Positions 18,953 to 28,843 of a stretch of 64,000 nt of DNA are shown here, piece by piece. This DNA is from Bacillus sp. 1780r2a1 (GTDB lineage Bacteria; Bacillota; Bacilli; Bacillales; Bacillaceae_H). How positions within the stretch are numbered: the first letter of the stretch is position 1; each line of letters opens with the position of its first letter. A program made the position numbers and the translations under genes. The DNA lies in NCBI GenBank assembly GCA_024134725.1, contig CP099863.1:3531258-3595257 (forward strand), in the 5' to 3' direction. The notes under the pieces were generated by a model. The model saw only the letters and a program-made list of their open reading frames with translations, ran no database searches and was not told the origin of the DNA.

Positions 18953-19216
18953 TTATGCTTCGCTACGGATTTCACGAATCGCAGCACGGTCAAATACCAT
19001 CTTAGAACCGTCTGTTGTTTTCACAATAACTGTTCCCTCATCAATTGCCTCAACTAAAGCGTGCATTCCACCGATTGTGATGACTTTATCACCTTTCTTC
19101 AGCTCAGACTGCATTTGCTGTACAGCTTTTTGACGCTTTTGCTGCGGACGAATTAATAAGAAATAAAAGATGGCGAACATTAAAAGTAATGGCCATATTG
19201 CTTGGAAAATTTCCAC
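18953..19216 (-). CDS. yajC: Preprotein translocase accessory subunit YajC (YrbF)
   Basis: An 87-residue protein with one N-terminal membrane segment (about residues 5-23) followed by the YajC signature LLIRPQQKRQK and a small cytosolic domain (KGDKVITIGGMHALVE). It associates with SecDF-SecYEG. The start is GTG 19216, six bases after AAAGGAGG; the longer frame from 19237 would place this ribosome site inside the gene. Follows tgt on the same strand, the conserved queA-tgt-yajC order. Confidence 0.93.
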   Translation of the reverse strand: MEIFQAIWPLLLMFAIFYFLLIRPQQKRQKAVQQMQSELKKGDKVITIGGMHALVEAIDEGTVIVKTTDGSKMVFDRAAIREIRSEA

Positions 19217-19287
19217 AAAATCTCCTCCTTTAATCAATTTATCAACAGGTACTTATTCATATTCAAATGAAAAACTCCTGTAATGAC

Positions 19288-20445
<1,158 letters not shown>

Positions 20446-20450
20446 TTAAA

Positions 20451-21479
20451 TTACAAGATTAGCATGGCATCGCCAAAACTAAAGAATCGATACTTTTCTT
20501 TTACCGCTGTTTCATATGCGCCGATGATATGCTCACGTCCAGCTAACGCGCTAACAAGCATAATAAGGGTTGACTTCGGCAAATGGAAATTTGTAATCAT
20601 ACCATCAATCGCTTTAAATTCGTATCCAGGGAAAATAAAGATGCTCGTCCAGCCCGATGAAGCTTTAAACACACCATCGTGTTCAGTTGCAATTGTTTCA
20701 AGCGTACGTGTAGACGTGGTCCCAACAGAAATAATTCGCCCACCTTGTTTACGTACTGAATTCAACAATGAAGCTGTTTCTTCACTCACTTGATAGTATT
20801 CCGCATGCATATCATGCTCTTCTAAATCATCTACGCTGACGGGTCTGAATGTTCCTAGGCCAACGTGCAGTGTTAAAAAGGCAATATGCACACCTTTCGC
20901 TTTAATTTCTTCCAGCATTTCTTCCGTGAAATGAAGTCCTGCTGTTGGTGCTGCAGCTGAACCTTGTTCACGTGCGAACACAGTTTGATAGCGTTCACGG
21001 TCATCAAGGCGTTCTTTGATATAAGGTGGCAGCGGCATCTCACCAAGCTGTTCCAATACTTCATAGAAGATTCCGTCATACTGGAATTCAAGCAGTCTTC
21101 CCCCCTGATTACTTACACCTTTACAAACGGCTGTTAAGCGGCCATCCCCAAACGAGATAATAGTTCCTTCTTTAACGCGCTTTGCAGGCTTTACAAGCGT
21201 TTCCCACATGTCACCTTCTGTTTGTTTTAAAAGCAGAACTTCAATATTAGCTCCCGTATCTTCTTTTGTTCCAAATAAACGGGCTGGTAACACACGCGTA
21301 TCGTTCAATACAAGACAATCACCTTCTTGTAAATAATCAAGAAGGTCATGAAACATATGATGACGTACTTCACCTGTTTCTTTGTTTACTACCATAAGTC
21401 TTGATGCATCACGCTTTTCAAGCGGCGTTTGTGCAATCAATTCCTCTGGTAAATGGAAATCAAACAAATCTACTTTCAT
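20451..21479 (-). CDS. queA: S-adenosylmethionine:tRNA ribosyltransferase-isomerase
   Basis: A 342-residue enzyme that converts preQ1 in tRNA to epoxyqueuosine, with S-adenosylmethionine as ribosyl donor. Family segments are [13 protein letters not shown] at the N-terminus, [19 protein letters not shown] and TSTRTLE. The start is ATG 21479 (MKVDLFDF), six bases from AGGTG; an ATG three codons earlier overlaps that site. Second step of the queuosine branch encoded here, together with tgt. Confidence 0.98.
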   Translation of the reverse strand: MKVDLFDFHLPEELIAQTPLEKRDASRLMVVNKETGEVRHHMFHDLLDYLQEGDCLVLNDTRVLPARLFGTKEDTGANIEVLLLKQTEGDMWETLVKPAKRVKEGTIISFGDGRLTAVCKGVSNQGGRLLEFQYDGIFYEVLEQLGEMPLPPYIKERLDDRERYQTVFAREQGSAAAPTAGLHFTEEMLEEIKAKGVHIAFLTLHVGLGTFRPVSVDDLEEHDMHAEYYQVSEETASLLNSVRKQGGRIISVGTTSTRTLETIATEHDGVFKASSGWTSIFIFPGYEFKAIDGMITNFHLPKSTLIMLVSALAGREHIIGAYETAVKEKYRFFSFGDAMLIL

Positions 21480-21506
21480 TTCATTCACCTGTTCCTACTA
21501 AAATAA

Positions 21507-21707
21507 TTATTTAAATCGACCAATAAAAAAGAAAATAAGCGACAATAAAACGCTAATAATAATTGAAGTCACGATTGGAAAATAAAAGGTTGTATTTCCT
21601 TTTTTAATTAAAATATCACCAGGAAGTTTGCCGATAAATTGTAGCAAAAAACCGACCAATAGTAAAATACCGCCCATAATCATTATTAATTTAGGGAGCT
21701 CGTTCAC
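21507..21707 (-). CDS. yrzS: DUF2905 small membrane protein (YrzS)
   Basis: A 66-residue protein with two membrane segments (about residues 8-25 and 42-62) separated by a short basic turn, [18 protein letters not shown], which is the DUF2905 signature. The function is unknown. The start ATG overlaps the ruvB stop codon by four bases, so the two genes are translationally coupled. It sits between ruvB and queA, as in B. subtilis. Confidence 0.85.
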   Translation of the reverse strand: MNELPKLIMIMGGILLLVGFLLQFIGKLPGDILIKKGNTTFYFPIVTSIIISVLLSLIFFFIGRFK

Positions 21708-22705
21708 TTCTCTGGCACCTCCATTTGGAAATGATCATACACAAGAGACGTCACGATGCGTCCCCTAGGCGTTCTTTGTAAGAAGCCAATTTGAAGTAAG
21801 TATGGTTCATATACATCTTCAATTGTGTGTGATTCTTCGCCAATGGTAGCAGAAATTGTATCTAATCCAACTGGACCTCCACGAAATTTTTCAATAATCC
21901 CTCTTAATAATTTATGGTCAATATGATCCAACCCTAAACGGTCAACTTGCAGCATCTCTAAAGCTTCTGTAGCAAGTTGAACGGTAATTTCACCATCACC
22001 TTTTACCTGTGCAAAATCACGAACGCGTCTTAAAAGACGATTAGCAATCCTTGGGGTCCCACGAGCCCTCCTGGCAATTTCATGCGTAGCTTGCGTATCA
22101 ATGCCTACATTTAAGATAGAAGCTGTACGCTCTACGATAGATGCTAAGTCTTCTTCTTGGTAATATTCCAAGCGGCTTAAAACCCCAAACCGATCTCGCA
22201 GTGGTGATGAAAGCAAACCAGCTCTCGTTGTCGCTCCCACAAGCGTAAAGGGAGGCAAATCTAACCGTACGGAGCGAGCACTCGGGCCTTTCCCAATCAC
22301 AATATCTAGACAAAAATCCTCCATTGCAGGATAAAGGACCTCTTCAACCGATCGATTAAGACGATGAATTTCATCAATAAATAACACATCGCCTGGCTCT
22401 AAGCTTGTTAGTACAGCAGCTAAATCTCCAGGACGTTCAATGGCTGGACCTGAAGTTGTGCGAATTTGCACGCCCATCTCATTGGCAATAATGGTCGCCA
22501 ACGTTGTTTTTCCTAAGCCAGGAGGCCCATATAGCAGTACATGATCCAACGTTTCACTTCGCATTTTAGCGGCTTTAATAAAGATATCTAAGTGACTCTT
22601 TACTTTATGCTGACCAATATACTGTTGTAGAAATTGAGGTCTAAGACTTTGCTCTAACACTTCTTCTTCGCTAAGTGCATCGCCTGTCACAATACGATCG
22701 TCCAT
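21704..22705 (-). CDS. ruvB: Holliday junction branch-migration helicase RuvB
   Basis: A 333-residue AAA+ motor that drives branch migration with RuvA. Walker [10 protein letters not shown] and Walker B DEIHR are present, followed by sensor 1 GATTR, the arginine-finger region and the C-terminal winged helix ([10 protein letters not shown]). Two adjacent ATG codons follow GGAGGAAT. The second, 22705, has the better spacing and gives MDDRIVTG; the first at 22708 adds one residue. Directly downstream of ruvA with 19 bases between. Confidence 0.97.
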   Translation of the reverse strand: MDDRIVTGDALSEEEVLEQSLRPQFLQQYIGQHKVKSHLDIFIKAAKMRSETLDHVLLYGPPGLGKTTLATIIANEMGVQIRTTSGPAIERPGDLAAVLTSLEPGDVLFIDEIHRLNRSVEEVLYPAMEDFCLDIVIGKGPSARSVRLDLPPFTLVGATTRAGLLSSPLRDRFGVLSRLEYYQEEDLASIVERTASILNVGIDTQATHEIARRARGTPRIANRLLRRVRDFAQVKGDGEITVQLATEALEMLQVDRLGLDHIDHKLLRGIIEKFRGGPVGLDTISATIGEESHTIEDVYEPYLLQIGFLQRTPRGRIVTSLVYDHFQMEVPEK

Positions 22706-22724
22706 CATATTCCTCCTTCATTCG

Positions 22725-23333
22725 TTACTTAAGCAAACGCTTCAATGCTTCCTTAATATATTGATCCGTCGTCATCGACTGCTGCATTAAGGCTGGAACT
22801 ACCTTGTTAATCTCTCGCTCTGCATATCCAAGGACTTTTAGTGCCTCAATAGCCTCATCTAAAGCTTCTGAGCTTTGTGATTTAACTTCTTGTTCGTCCA
22901 TATCAGCAAATAGTGATGGCACTGCATCCGGTACGATGTCATGAAGCTTTCCTTTCAAGTCCAAAATCATTTGACGAGCTGTTTTTTTTCCTACTCCCGG
23001 AAACTTTACTAAAAACTTTTCATTTTCCTCTTCAATAGCCTGCACCACTTGAGAAGGGTTACCTGATGCTAGAATCGCCAACGCACCTTTTGGTCCAATA
23101 CCTGACACGCTAATTAATTTCATAAATAGTTCTTTTTGTTCACGAGAATTAAAGCCGTACAGTGCTAAGATATCCTCTCGCACATATTGATACGTATAAA
23201 TAATTTTCTCTTCATTATCAACAGAAAATACATAAGGATTTGGTGTAAATACCTGATAGCCCATTCCTTGATTTTCTATGACAACGTACTCTGGATTAAT
23301 ATATGTAATCACACCTCTGATATAATCAATCAA
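22725..23333 (-). CDS. ruvA: Holliday junction DNA-binding protein RuvA
   Basis: A 202-residue protein with an N-terminal OB fold (1-65), tandem helix-hairpin-helix motifs ([12 protein letters not shown] and [18 protein letters not shown]) and a C-terminal domain III that contacts RuvB. The start is TTG 23333, preceded by GGGAGAGAG. Heads the ruvA-ruvB-yrzS-queA-tgt-yajC run. I looked in the 270 bases upstream for a Bacillus-type LexA box (CGAAC-N4-GTTCG) and did not find one. Confidence 0.96.
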   Translation of the reverse strand: MIDYIRGVITYINPEYVVIENQGMGYQVFTPNPYVFSVDNEEKIIYTYQYVREDILALYGFNSREQKELFMKLISVSGIGPKGALAILASGNPSQVVQAIEEENEKFLVKFPGVGKKTARQMILDLKGKLHDIVPDAVPSLFADMDEQEVKSQSSEALDEAIEALKVLGYAEREINKVVPALMQQSMTTDQYIKEALKRLLK

Positions 23334-23592
23334 CTAACTCTCTCCCTCTCACATGAACGAAGGCAGTCTACCCTCCTTGTTATCATCAAGTAGAGAACAC
23401 TGCCCAGTTCATTCATCTATCTTCCAACTAAGAAGCCATGATAGTTTTAATTCCATAATTTCTGTTCATACTCTGTCGAACGTATAGCGCTGACTATTAT
23501 TTTAACACAACCCTAAAAGTGAATAGAAGGAATTTGACGTAGAAATAAAAAGAAATCTGCTTTCAAGTTCTTACTGCTAGTTAGAACATAAC

Positions 23593-23623
23593 AAAAAGCG
23601 GCTACTTGATAGAAGTAGGCCGC
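23593..23623 (-). terminator. Terminator overlapping the end of bofC
   Basis: GCGGC (23598-23602) plus TACTT pair with AAGTA plus GCCGC (to 23623), followed on the minus strand by TTTTTG. The bofC stop codon (23602-23604) lies in the descending arm, so the last codons of bofC also encode the terminator. Confidence 0.7.
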
Positions 23624-24108
23624 GAATTAAGCTCGTACATTTTATAAAAATTCATCAAGGATACATAGTCATCTTTCGTTTGAACACGAATCCCGTCTTT
23701 TAGCCGCTCTTCTTGATAACTCTCTAATTTTTCTACATCAATCTGAAAGAAAGATTGAATAATATTTGTAGAATTTACAGGTTTCCCTTCAAACGTAGAT
23801 AATACTCCATTAACTGATAAGCCAACGTAGCCATTTTCTTTAAGCATTGGAGAAATATCGTCAACCGCCTTTCTCAGTACCACCTCTTCGTTTGATGCTT
23901 TAATTACTCTCCACGTAGAATAAGCATTTACTACTTCTTCTTTTGTCATGTACGGGGAATTTACGACCTCTTGACTAATAACTCCATCTACATACGTACG
24001 CTCCAAGAAAATAGTCATCGGGCGCTTAGCTTCCACTACTCCAGCTAAGCTTACTAAAAAGCTGCTGATGGTACATACAATGATTATTTGATGAATGGTT
24101 CGTTTCAT
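23602..24108 (-). CDS. bofC: BofC, forespore inhibitor of the SpoIVB protease
   Basis: A 168-residue secreted protein with a signal peptide (MKRTIHQ, hydrophobic to about residue 24, cleavage near VEA). In B. subtilis BofC is made in the forespore and delays SpoIVB, which in turn releases SpoIVFB-dependent pro-sigma-K processing. The N-terminal domain has the beta segment MTIFLERTYVDGVISQEVV and the C-terminal domain the segment GLSVNGVLSTFEGKP. The partners spoIVFA and spoIVFB lie at 39-41 kb of this window. GAGGTGA precedes the ATG. Confidence 0.9.
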   Translation of the reverse strand: MKRTIHQIIIVCTISSFLVSLAGVVEAKRPMTIFLERTYVDGVISQEVVNSPYMTKEEVVNAYSTWRVIKASNEEVVLRKAVDDISPMLKENGYVGLSVNGVLSTFEGKPVNSTNIIQSFFQIDVEKLESYQEERLKDGIRVQTKDDYVSLMNFYKMYELNSRPTSIK

Positions 24109-24226
24109 CCATCATCACCTCACACATGTAATTTGTCACTTCATAAAGATGACTGAAAGAAGAATTTCTATTTATATCTTTTCCTTTCTTTCTTTTTTTA
24201 TCCATTTCCTTAAATACACAAAGAGA

Positions 24227-24255
24227 AGCTATGATAAAACTAAATAAGCCATTCT
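24227..24255 (-). promoter_or_regulatory. Possible sigma-G promoter of bofC
   Basis: On the minus strand AGAATG (24255-24250), 16 bases, then CATAGCT (24233-24227), resembling the forespore consensus TGAATA ... CATACTA, about 120 bases before the bofC start. B. subtilis bofC is forespore-expressed, which fits. Matching by eye only. Confidence 0.35.
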
Positions 24256-24311
24256 CAAAGGAAAGTCAGGGCTCTTCTACAAGATTTAGCTTTTCAACTC
24301 GGTTTGCAAGC

Positions 24312-24359
24312 AAAAAAATATCCGAACGATGGTGAGTTAGCTCCCGGTCGTTCGGATAT
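24312..24359 (-). terminator. Terminator of the CoxA-like gene
   Basis: ATATCCGAACGA (24318-24329) and TCGTTCGGATAT (24348-24359) form a perfect 12-bp stem with a further GGGAG/CTCCC-like inner pairing, followed by a run of seven T on the minus strand. Confidence 0.85.
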
Positions 24360-24397
24360 CTCGTTAGCTGGAATACTGAGTCCCAGTTCTTTTTTAC

Positions 24398-25123
24398 TTA
24401 GCGGTTTTTACGATTAACATTCTCATCAATGGATTCATACAAACTGTTGATGTTTGTACGAATAATTCCATTATCTACACCGTTACGAATGTCATTATCA
24501 ACATTACGTACGCTATTGAACATTCCGTTATCTACTTCAACTTGAAGGTCATACTTTTTCGCTAAAGGCTTTACTTCTTTTTGTACAGCCTTTTTAAGCT
24601 CTTCTTCGTTTACATTGCTGTTAGATGGATCGACAGCTACTAACATGCGGTTATCATCAACTACTGCTCTACAGTCTTTCACGCCGTTTACACCAGCTGC
24701 TTTGTCTGCTACTTTCTCAGTTAAATCTGCTGGATAAGCATTTGTATTTGTTTGCGTGAGGTTATTTCTACCATTGAGATGACCGTGATAATTCATGTCA
24801 CTGTCACCGATGTTAGCATTGCTATAAAAACCATTTTTATTTGTAGATGGATTTTGATACGAATTAGTTGGGCTATCGTAACGCCCATCCGTTACGTTTA
24901 ACGGAGCCGTTCGTCTATTGTTGTTTTCGTCGTCACCATCTAACATATCAGTTACAGGACCTTTTCCTTGATCAAGACGATGCTCATTTTCGTTTTCACT
25001 TGTATAGTAACCAACAGGTTCAGTATTGTCGTTATAACGCTGCTCCATGCCCTGATCACTTGTACAAGCCGTTAAACCAAACATACAACCTGCTGCTAAT
25101 GATGAAATAATATACTTGTTCAA
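24398..25123 (-). CDS. YhcN/YlaJ-family sporulation lipoprotein, CoxA-like
   Basis: A 241-residue lipoprotein: hydrophobic signal with lipobox L17-T18-A19-C20. It is followed by an Asn/Asp-rich, low-complexity stretch (about 21-125) and a C-terminal YhcN/YlaJ domain (about 126-210: AVVDDNRMLVAVDPSN, EVKPLAKKYD). The family occurs in spores, and B. subtilis coxA/yrbB (cortex protein) lies beside safA, so this is its probable counterpart. The start is TTG 25123, six bases after AAAGGGGGAG; the frame open from 25150 has no ribosome site. A CotS-family gene separates it from safA here. Confidence 0.82.
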   Translation of the reverse strand: MNKYIISSLAAGCMFGLTACTSDQGMEQRYNDNTEPVGYYTSENENEHRLDQGKGPVTDMLDGDDENNNRRTAPLNVTDGRYDSPTNSYQNPSTNKNGFYSNANIGDSDMNYHGHLNGRNNLTQTNTNAYPADLTEKVADKAAGVNGVKDCRAVVDDNRMLVAVDPSNSNVNEEELKKAVQKEVKPLAKKYDLQVEVDNGMFNSVRNVDNDIRNGVDNGIIRTNINSLYESIDENVNRKNR

Positions 25124-25220
25124 TCGAAACTCCCCCTTTAAATGAGCCACCTTATAGCGGACTCATCATTAGGGTCTTAAAGTTGAGCATAATTTATGCT
25201 GTCAGTTAGCGGTAAACTCT

Positions 25221-26120
25221 TTAGATATTAGGGAATATACGCAATATCTCCCTATTTGTTAACTCAGCTTTTATAACCTGCTTTTCAGTCCATTTTTTTA
25301 GCTGAATAAGCTCTCTATATGAGGAGGATATGTTTGTTAAACGCGTGTACCAAGGTAACAAAATCATAGCTGGAAAGCACAGGGCAGCAATAACATAAGG
25401 CGAATCAAAAAGATGTGTCATCCCTCTTTCCTTTAGTAACTTTTCAATTGAAAAGTCTTCCTGTAATAAAAAACGCTGAGCTAATTGAATATAATCTGTA
25501 AAAAGTGTAGATTGAGCTGCACAATCAAAATCGATTAAATAATACTCGTTGTTAATTCCCCTTAAAAAATTATGAGAAGCCGTATCCCCATGGATGATTG
25601 TTTGCGGATGCTTTTGCTCTTCGCTTTCGTACTTGTGCATAGCGATTAAGCTGTTTTGGCATAAATCTTCAATAACTTTATACGTTCTTTTTCCAATGAT
25701 GGACTCAATAAGTTTTTTGTGATGAATAAAACGAGCAAGTCGCTTTTGCCAAACATGAGTAAGTTCATACGTTGGAAATATGTCTTTTACATCATACCAC
25801 GCAAGTGATGCGGCTTTATGATAAGCATGTAGTAGCTCAATAACTCCCTTTCGATGATTTGATTGTTCATACGAAGCTAATGACTTTGTTTGGAGGTAAG
25901 GCATAATTCCCCAAACACCTTCTCTCGCTTTAATTACAAGCTCTCCATTTGGAAATGGTTCAAAATTAACGGCAGCGTTAAATCCGTACTCGTTAAGTGC
26001 TTGAATAAATTGAAACGTACGATTGATTGTGCCTTCATAACGATACTTCTTTATTATTTTCATCCCTTGATTCGTGTGTAGATAAAAGACATGTGGCTTT
26101 TTTATATAGTATTGCTTCAC
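25221..26120 (-). CDS. CotS-family phosphotransferase (spore coat kinase-like)
   Basis: A 299-residue protein of the aminoglycoside-phosphotransferase/CotS fold. The catalytic loop is intact, HGDTASHN at 177-184, and the metal-binding Asp is present in IDFD (196-199). The small lobe carries KIIKKYRYEG and the hinge GIMPYLQ. Substrate unknown; relatives CotS, CotI, YutH and YsxE are spore-coat proteins. The start is GTG 26120, because AAAAAGGAG lies just upstream. The frame stays open to 26234, but that would run through the safA terminator. Lies between safA and the CoxA-like gene, an insertion relative to B. subtilis safA-coxA. Confidence 0.78.
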   Translation of the reverse strand: MKQYYIKKPHVFYLHTNQGMKIIKKYRYEGTINRTFQFIQALNEYGFNAAVNFEPFPNGELVIKAREGVWGIMPYLQTKSLASYEQSNHRKGVIELLHAYHKAASLAWYDVKDIFPTYELTHVWQKRLARFIHHKKLIESIIGKRTYKVIEDLCQNSLIAMHKYESEEQKHPQTIIHGDTASHNFLRGINNEYYLIDFDCAAQSTLFTDYIQLAQRFLLQEDFSIEKLLKERGMTHLFDSPYVIAALCFPAMILLPWYTRLTNISSSYRELIQLKKWTEKQVIKAELTNREILRIFPNI

Positions 26121-26143
26121 GTGAACTCCTTTTTCTACTAAAT

Positions 26144-26177
26144 AAAAAAAGAGGCGATGTATAGAGTCATCGCCTCT
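26144..26177 (-). terminator. Terminator of safA
   Basis: AGAGGCGATG (26150-26159) pairs perfectly with CATCGCCTCT (26168-26177) and is followed by seven T on the minus strand. It lies between safA and the CotS-family gene, 24 bases before that gene's start, so read-through rather than a new promoter may supply the downstream genes. Confidence 0.85.
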
Positions 26178-26184
26178 GCCGTTA

Positions 26185-27528
26185 TTAATCTTCATCTTCT
26201 TCATAATCAGGTATATTAAATAAATTTGGATCAACTGCTGGATATGGAGGTGCCCCTATCATACCAAATGGGGGTCCATACGGGTCTGGATAAGGTGCCA
26301 AGCGCTGATCTTGGTACCCATATGGTATCTGTTGATATCCGTATGGTATCTGTTGATATCCGTATGGCATCTGTTGATATCCGTATGGCATCTGTTGATG
26401 TCCGTATGGCATGGGCTGAGGAGATCCACATCCACAGTCTTCTTGCGGTGGCTGATATGGCATCTGCATGCCCATTACACTATTGTTTTCCATCTCTGGA
26501 GATTCCATCATTTCCCCCTGTACCTGAGGCATCGATGGATACATTGGATACGCTGGTTGCTGGTACCCCCAAGGTGGTGGGCAAGGCGAGCATTGAACAG
26601 GACCACATGGCATATACGGATTCATCACTGGATAAAATGGCGCATTCGCAGCATGCATTGGCGCATTCCCAGCATGCATTGGTGCATTTGGATACTGCAT
26701 TTGGCCAGCTACCATTTGGTTGTTTTCCATTGATTCTGCCGATTCCATTTCTCCTTGTACCTGCGGCATCTGCCATTGCTGTGGATATGCTGGGTATGCT
26801 GGATATGCTGGCGGCATTGGTGGTGGATAACACGGCATATAATGAAATCCACATCCAGGCATGACTGGAGAAATTGGTACAATTGGATAACAAGGCTGTT
26901 GAACTGGTGCTTCTATACTTTCCATCTCTGGACTTTCAGGCGACTCTACAACCGCTTCTACTTTTGGTTCTTCTTTTTTCGGCTGCTGCATCGCCATGTT
27001 TAACGTATAGTAATTATTAATGTCAATTTCAGGAGCGATTGGCTGAATCTTTGGAAGCTTTGGCATTTTAGGCATTTCTTTTTTCGGTGCTTCTTTTTTC
27101 GGCATTTCTTTCTTTGGCACTTCTTTCTTTGGTGCTTCTTTTTTCGGCATTTCTTTCTTTGGCGCTACTGGTGCTACCGGCGCTACTGGTGCTTCCTTTT
27201 TTGGTGGCGGAGCAATTGGCATCTCTTTTTTCATTGGTTGCATGCTCGGAGTTGGCGATGGTTCACTATCTATTTCAGTTACCGGATAAGCTTTCGTTGA
27301 TTGGTCACTATATGGATGCTGGACTTTAGGCATTTCTTTAATCCCTAATGAGTTACCTTCATTCGTCACAGGTACTCCGCCAGTTGGTACTTTAATTTTC
27401 ATTCCAGGCATAATCATGTCTGGATTGCTTAATTGTGAGTTCATTTTTTTAAGCTCTTCAAAGTTTGCGCCATATTTTTGAGCGATTTTCCAAAGGGTAT
27501 CCCCTTTTTGGACAATATGGATTTTCAA
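26185..27528 (-). CDS. safA: SafA, spore coat morphogenetic LysM protein
   Basis: A 447-residue protein. Residues 1-47 are a LysM domain (MKIHIVQKGDTLWKIAQKYG ... PDMIMPGMKIKVP) almost identical in layout to B. subtilis SafA. In B. subtilis it binds the cortex-coat interface, interacts with SpoVID and organises the inner coat. The rest is low complexity: a Lys-Glu-Pro repeat region, then Pro/Tyr/Met/Gln-rich sequence with a five-copy PYGYQQ repeat, and an acidic end. The start is TTG 27528, seven bases after GGGAGGGG; an ATG two codons earlier abuts the ribosome site. Longer than B. subtilis SafA (387), mainly from the repeats. Confidence 0.9.
   Translation of the reverse strand: MKIHIVQKGDTLWKIAQKYGANFEELKKMNSQLSNPDMIMPGMKIKVPTGGVPVTNEGNSLGIKEMPKVQHPYSDQSTKAYPVTEIDSEPSPTPSMQPMKKEMPIAPPPKKEAPVAPVAPVAPKKEMPKKEAPKKEVPKKEMPKKEAPKKEMPKMPKLPKIQPIAPEIDINNYYTLNMAMQQPKKEEPKVEAVVESPESPEMESIEAPVQQPCYPIVPISPVMPGCGFHYMPCYPPPMPPAYPAYPAYPQQWQMPQVQGEMESAESMENNQMVAGQMQYPNAPMHAGNAPMHAANAPFYPVMNPYMPCGPVQCSPCPPPWGYQQPAYPMYPSMPQVQGEMMESPEMENNSVMGMQMPYQPPQEDCGCGSPQPMPYGHQQMPYGYQQMPYGYQQIPYGYQQIPYGYQDQRLAPYPDPYGPPFGMIGAPPYPAVDPNLFNIPDYEEDED
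26318..26412. repeat. Tandem 21-bp repeats inside safA
   Basis: About four and a half copies of a 21-bp unit related to GGTATCTGTTGATATCCGTAT on the plus strand, encoding PYGYQQ-M/I on the minus strand. Copies differ at one or two positions (GGTATC versus GGCATC). In frame, so copy number can change without a frameshift. Not a CRISPR: there are no spacers. Confidence 0.85.
27058..27200. repeat. Lys-Glu-Pro repeat tract inside safA
   Basis: Repeats of 12-15 bases (ttctttttTCGGxxx pattern on the plus strand) encode a run of KKEAP, KKEMP and KKEVP units preceded by APVAPVAP. Strongly biased base composition (pyrimidine-rich plus strand); a likely site of length variation. Confidence 0.75.
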
Positions 27529-27662
27529 CGTCATTCCCCTCCCGAGTCGAGTATATTTCATCTATATGTGCGGAATCAAAGCAAGTTCTGTTTGTTCATC
27601 ACAACATATGCCTTGAACAAGTATTTTATTCTTGATGCTTAAAAGTTTGGATTTTTTTATAA

Positions 27663-27706
27663 AAAAAAGATCCATCACCACAAATGTATGTGAAAGGATC
27701 TTTTTT
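27663..27706 (-). terminator. Terminator of nadBCA
   Basis: AAAAAAGATCC (27663-27673) and GGATCTTTTTT (27696-27706) form the stem, with an inner TCAC/GTGA pairing; it lies 37 bases after the nadA stop codon on the minus strand. Confidence 0.85.
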
Positions 27707-27742
27707 ATGCTTGTTTTTCAATTCTCATTTATTTTCGTATCT

Positions 27743-28843
27743 TTAAGTCATTGCAAGCATGTTGTTAAGTGCTTTTTGAGCCAGCACAGCTACTTCAGAC
27801 TCCACTTTAATCTCATTAATTGGCATTCCCTTATCAATCATTTCTAAAGACCAAAGCAAGTGTGGAAGGTCAATACGATTCATTGTTAAACATGGACACA
27901 TATAAGGATTTAATGAAATAACTTTCTTATCCTCATGAGTATGAATCAGTCTGTTAACCAAGTTCATTTCCGTTCCAATTGCCCACTCTGACCCTGCTGG
28001 TGCTTGTTTAATCGTATCAATAATATATTTGGTTGAACCAGCATAGTCAGACTGCTGTACAACATCATGCGTACACTCTGGATGAACGATAATATTCATG
28101 TTTGGATGCGTTTTACGTACATATTCAATATTTTTCACTGTGAAATTTTCATGAACAGAGCAGTGTCCCTTCCACAGGATGATTTTTACGTTTTCTATGT
28201 CACCATCAAAAACGAGCTCATTTTCAATTGGATCCCAAATAGCCATTTCATCAAGAGGTACACCTAGTTCATAAGCTGTATTTCTCCCTAAATGCTGATC
28301 TGGTAAAAATAAAATACGCTGCTTTTTAGTAAACGCCCACTGAACCACTTCTTTTGCATTAGATGACGTCACGGTTGCACCATGATATTTACCAACAAAT
28401 GCCTTAATCGCCGCAGTAGAATTAACATACGTAAGCGGTACAATTGTGTCTCCAAACAGAGATTGCAAAATCGGCCATGCTTTTTCAGTTTGTTGAATGT
28501 CGGCCATATCAGCCATAGAACATCCTGCTCTCATATCAGGTAATACAACTCGTTGATTACTCGTTGTTAGAATATCCGCCGTTTCGGCCATAAAATGAAC
28601 ACCACAGAATACGATGTAAGCAGCTTTTTTATTTGCTGCGGCCATTTGAGATAGCTGCAAGGAATCTCCTACCGCATCTGCAAACTCATAAACTTCGTCC
28701 TTTTGATAATGATGCCCTAATATGTAAAGCTGATCACCAAGCCTTTGCTTAATGACTCTAATTCTTTTTTTCATCTCTTCATCTGACATCGTTGAATATT
28801 CAAGGGGTAGTGTCTGAGTCTTTAATGTTTCAAACAAGTTCAT
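27743..28843 (-). CDS. nadA: Quinolinate synthase A
   Basis: A 366-residue [4Fe-4S] enzyme that condenses iminoaspartate with dihydroxyacetone phosphate to quinolinate. The three cluster ligands of the Bacillus-type enzyme correspond to C108 (MRAGCSM), C228 (GHCSVH) and C318 (MCPCLTMN). Oxygen-sensitive in the family. The start overlaps nadC by 14 bases. Third gene of nadB-nadC-nadA. The cluster is probably supplied by the divergently encoded NifS. Confidence 0.97.
   Translation of the reverse strand: MNLFETLKTQTLPLEYSTMSDEEMKKRIRVIKQRLGDQLYILGHHYQKDEVYEFADAVGDSLQLSQMAAANKKAAYIVFCGVHFMAETADILTTSNQRVVLPDMRAGCSMADMADIQQTEKAWPILQSLFGDTIVPLTYVNSTAAIKAFVGKYHGATVTSSNAKEVVQWAFTKKQRILFLPDQHLGRNTAYELGVPLDEMAIWDPIENELVFDGDIENVKIILWKGHCSVHENFTVKNIEYVRKTHPNMNIIVHPECTHDVVQQSDYAGSTKYIIDTIKQAPAGSEWAIGTEMNLVNRLIHTHEDKKVISLNPYMCPCLTMNRIDLPHLLWSLEMIDKGMPINEIKVESEVAVLAQKALNNMLAMT

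Noticed and set aside
23334-23601. Search for an SOS (LexA) box before ruvA
   Set aside because: Only half-sites and GTTC/GAAC pairs with wrong spacing or orientation (e.g. around 23463-23482) were found; none fits CGAAC-N4-GTTCG.
25187-25199. Palindrome GCATAA-T-TTATGC upstream of the CoxA-like gene
   Set aside because: A perfect 6-bp palindrome in AT-rich DNA is expected by chance; no promoter overlap or second copy was found.
26318-26412. Regular 21-bp direct repeats that look CRISPR-like
   Set aside because: Copies are directly adjacent without spacers and encode an in-frame protein repeat; no cas genes are present.
26226-26864. 212-codon plus-strand open frame, with two more long antisense frames nearby
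   Set aside because: They lie antisense to safA, stay open only because of its biased repeat composition, and have low-complexity products without ribosome sites.
27530-27610. Sigma-E/sigma-K promoter for safA
   Set aside because: GCATATG and CATATAGAT resemble parts of the consensus but not at a consistent spacing.
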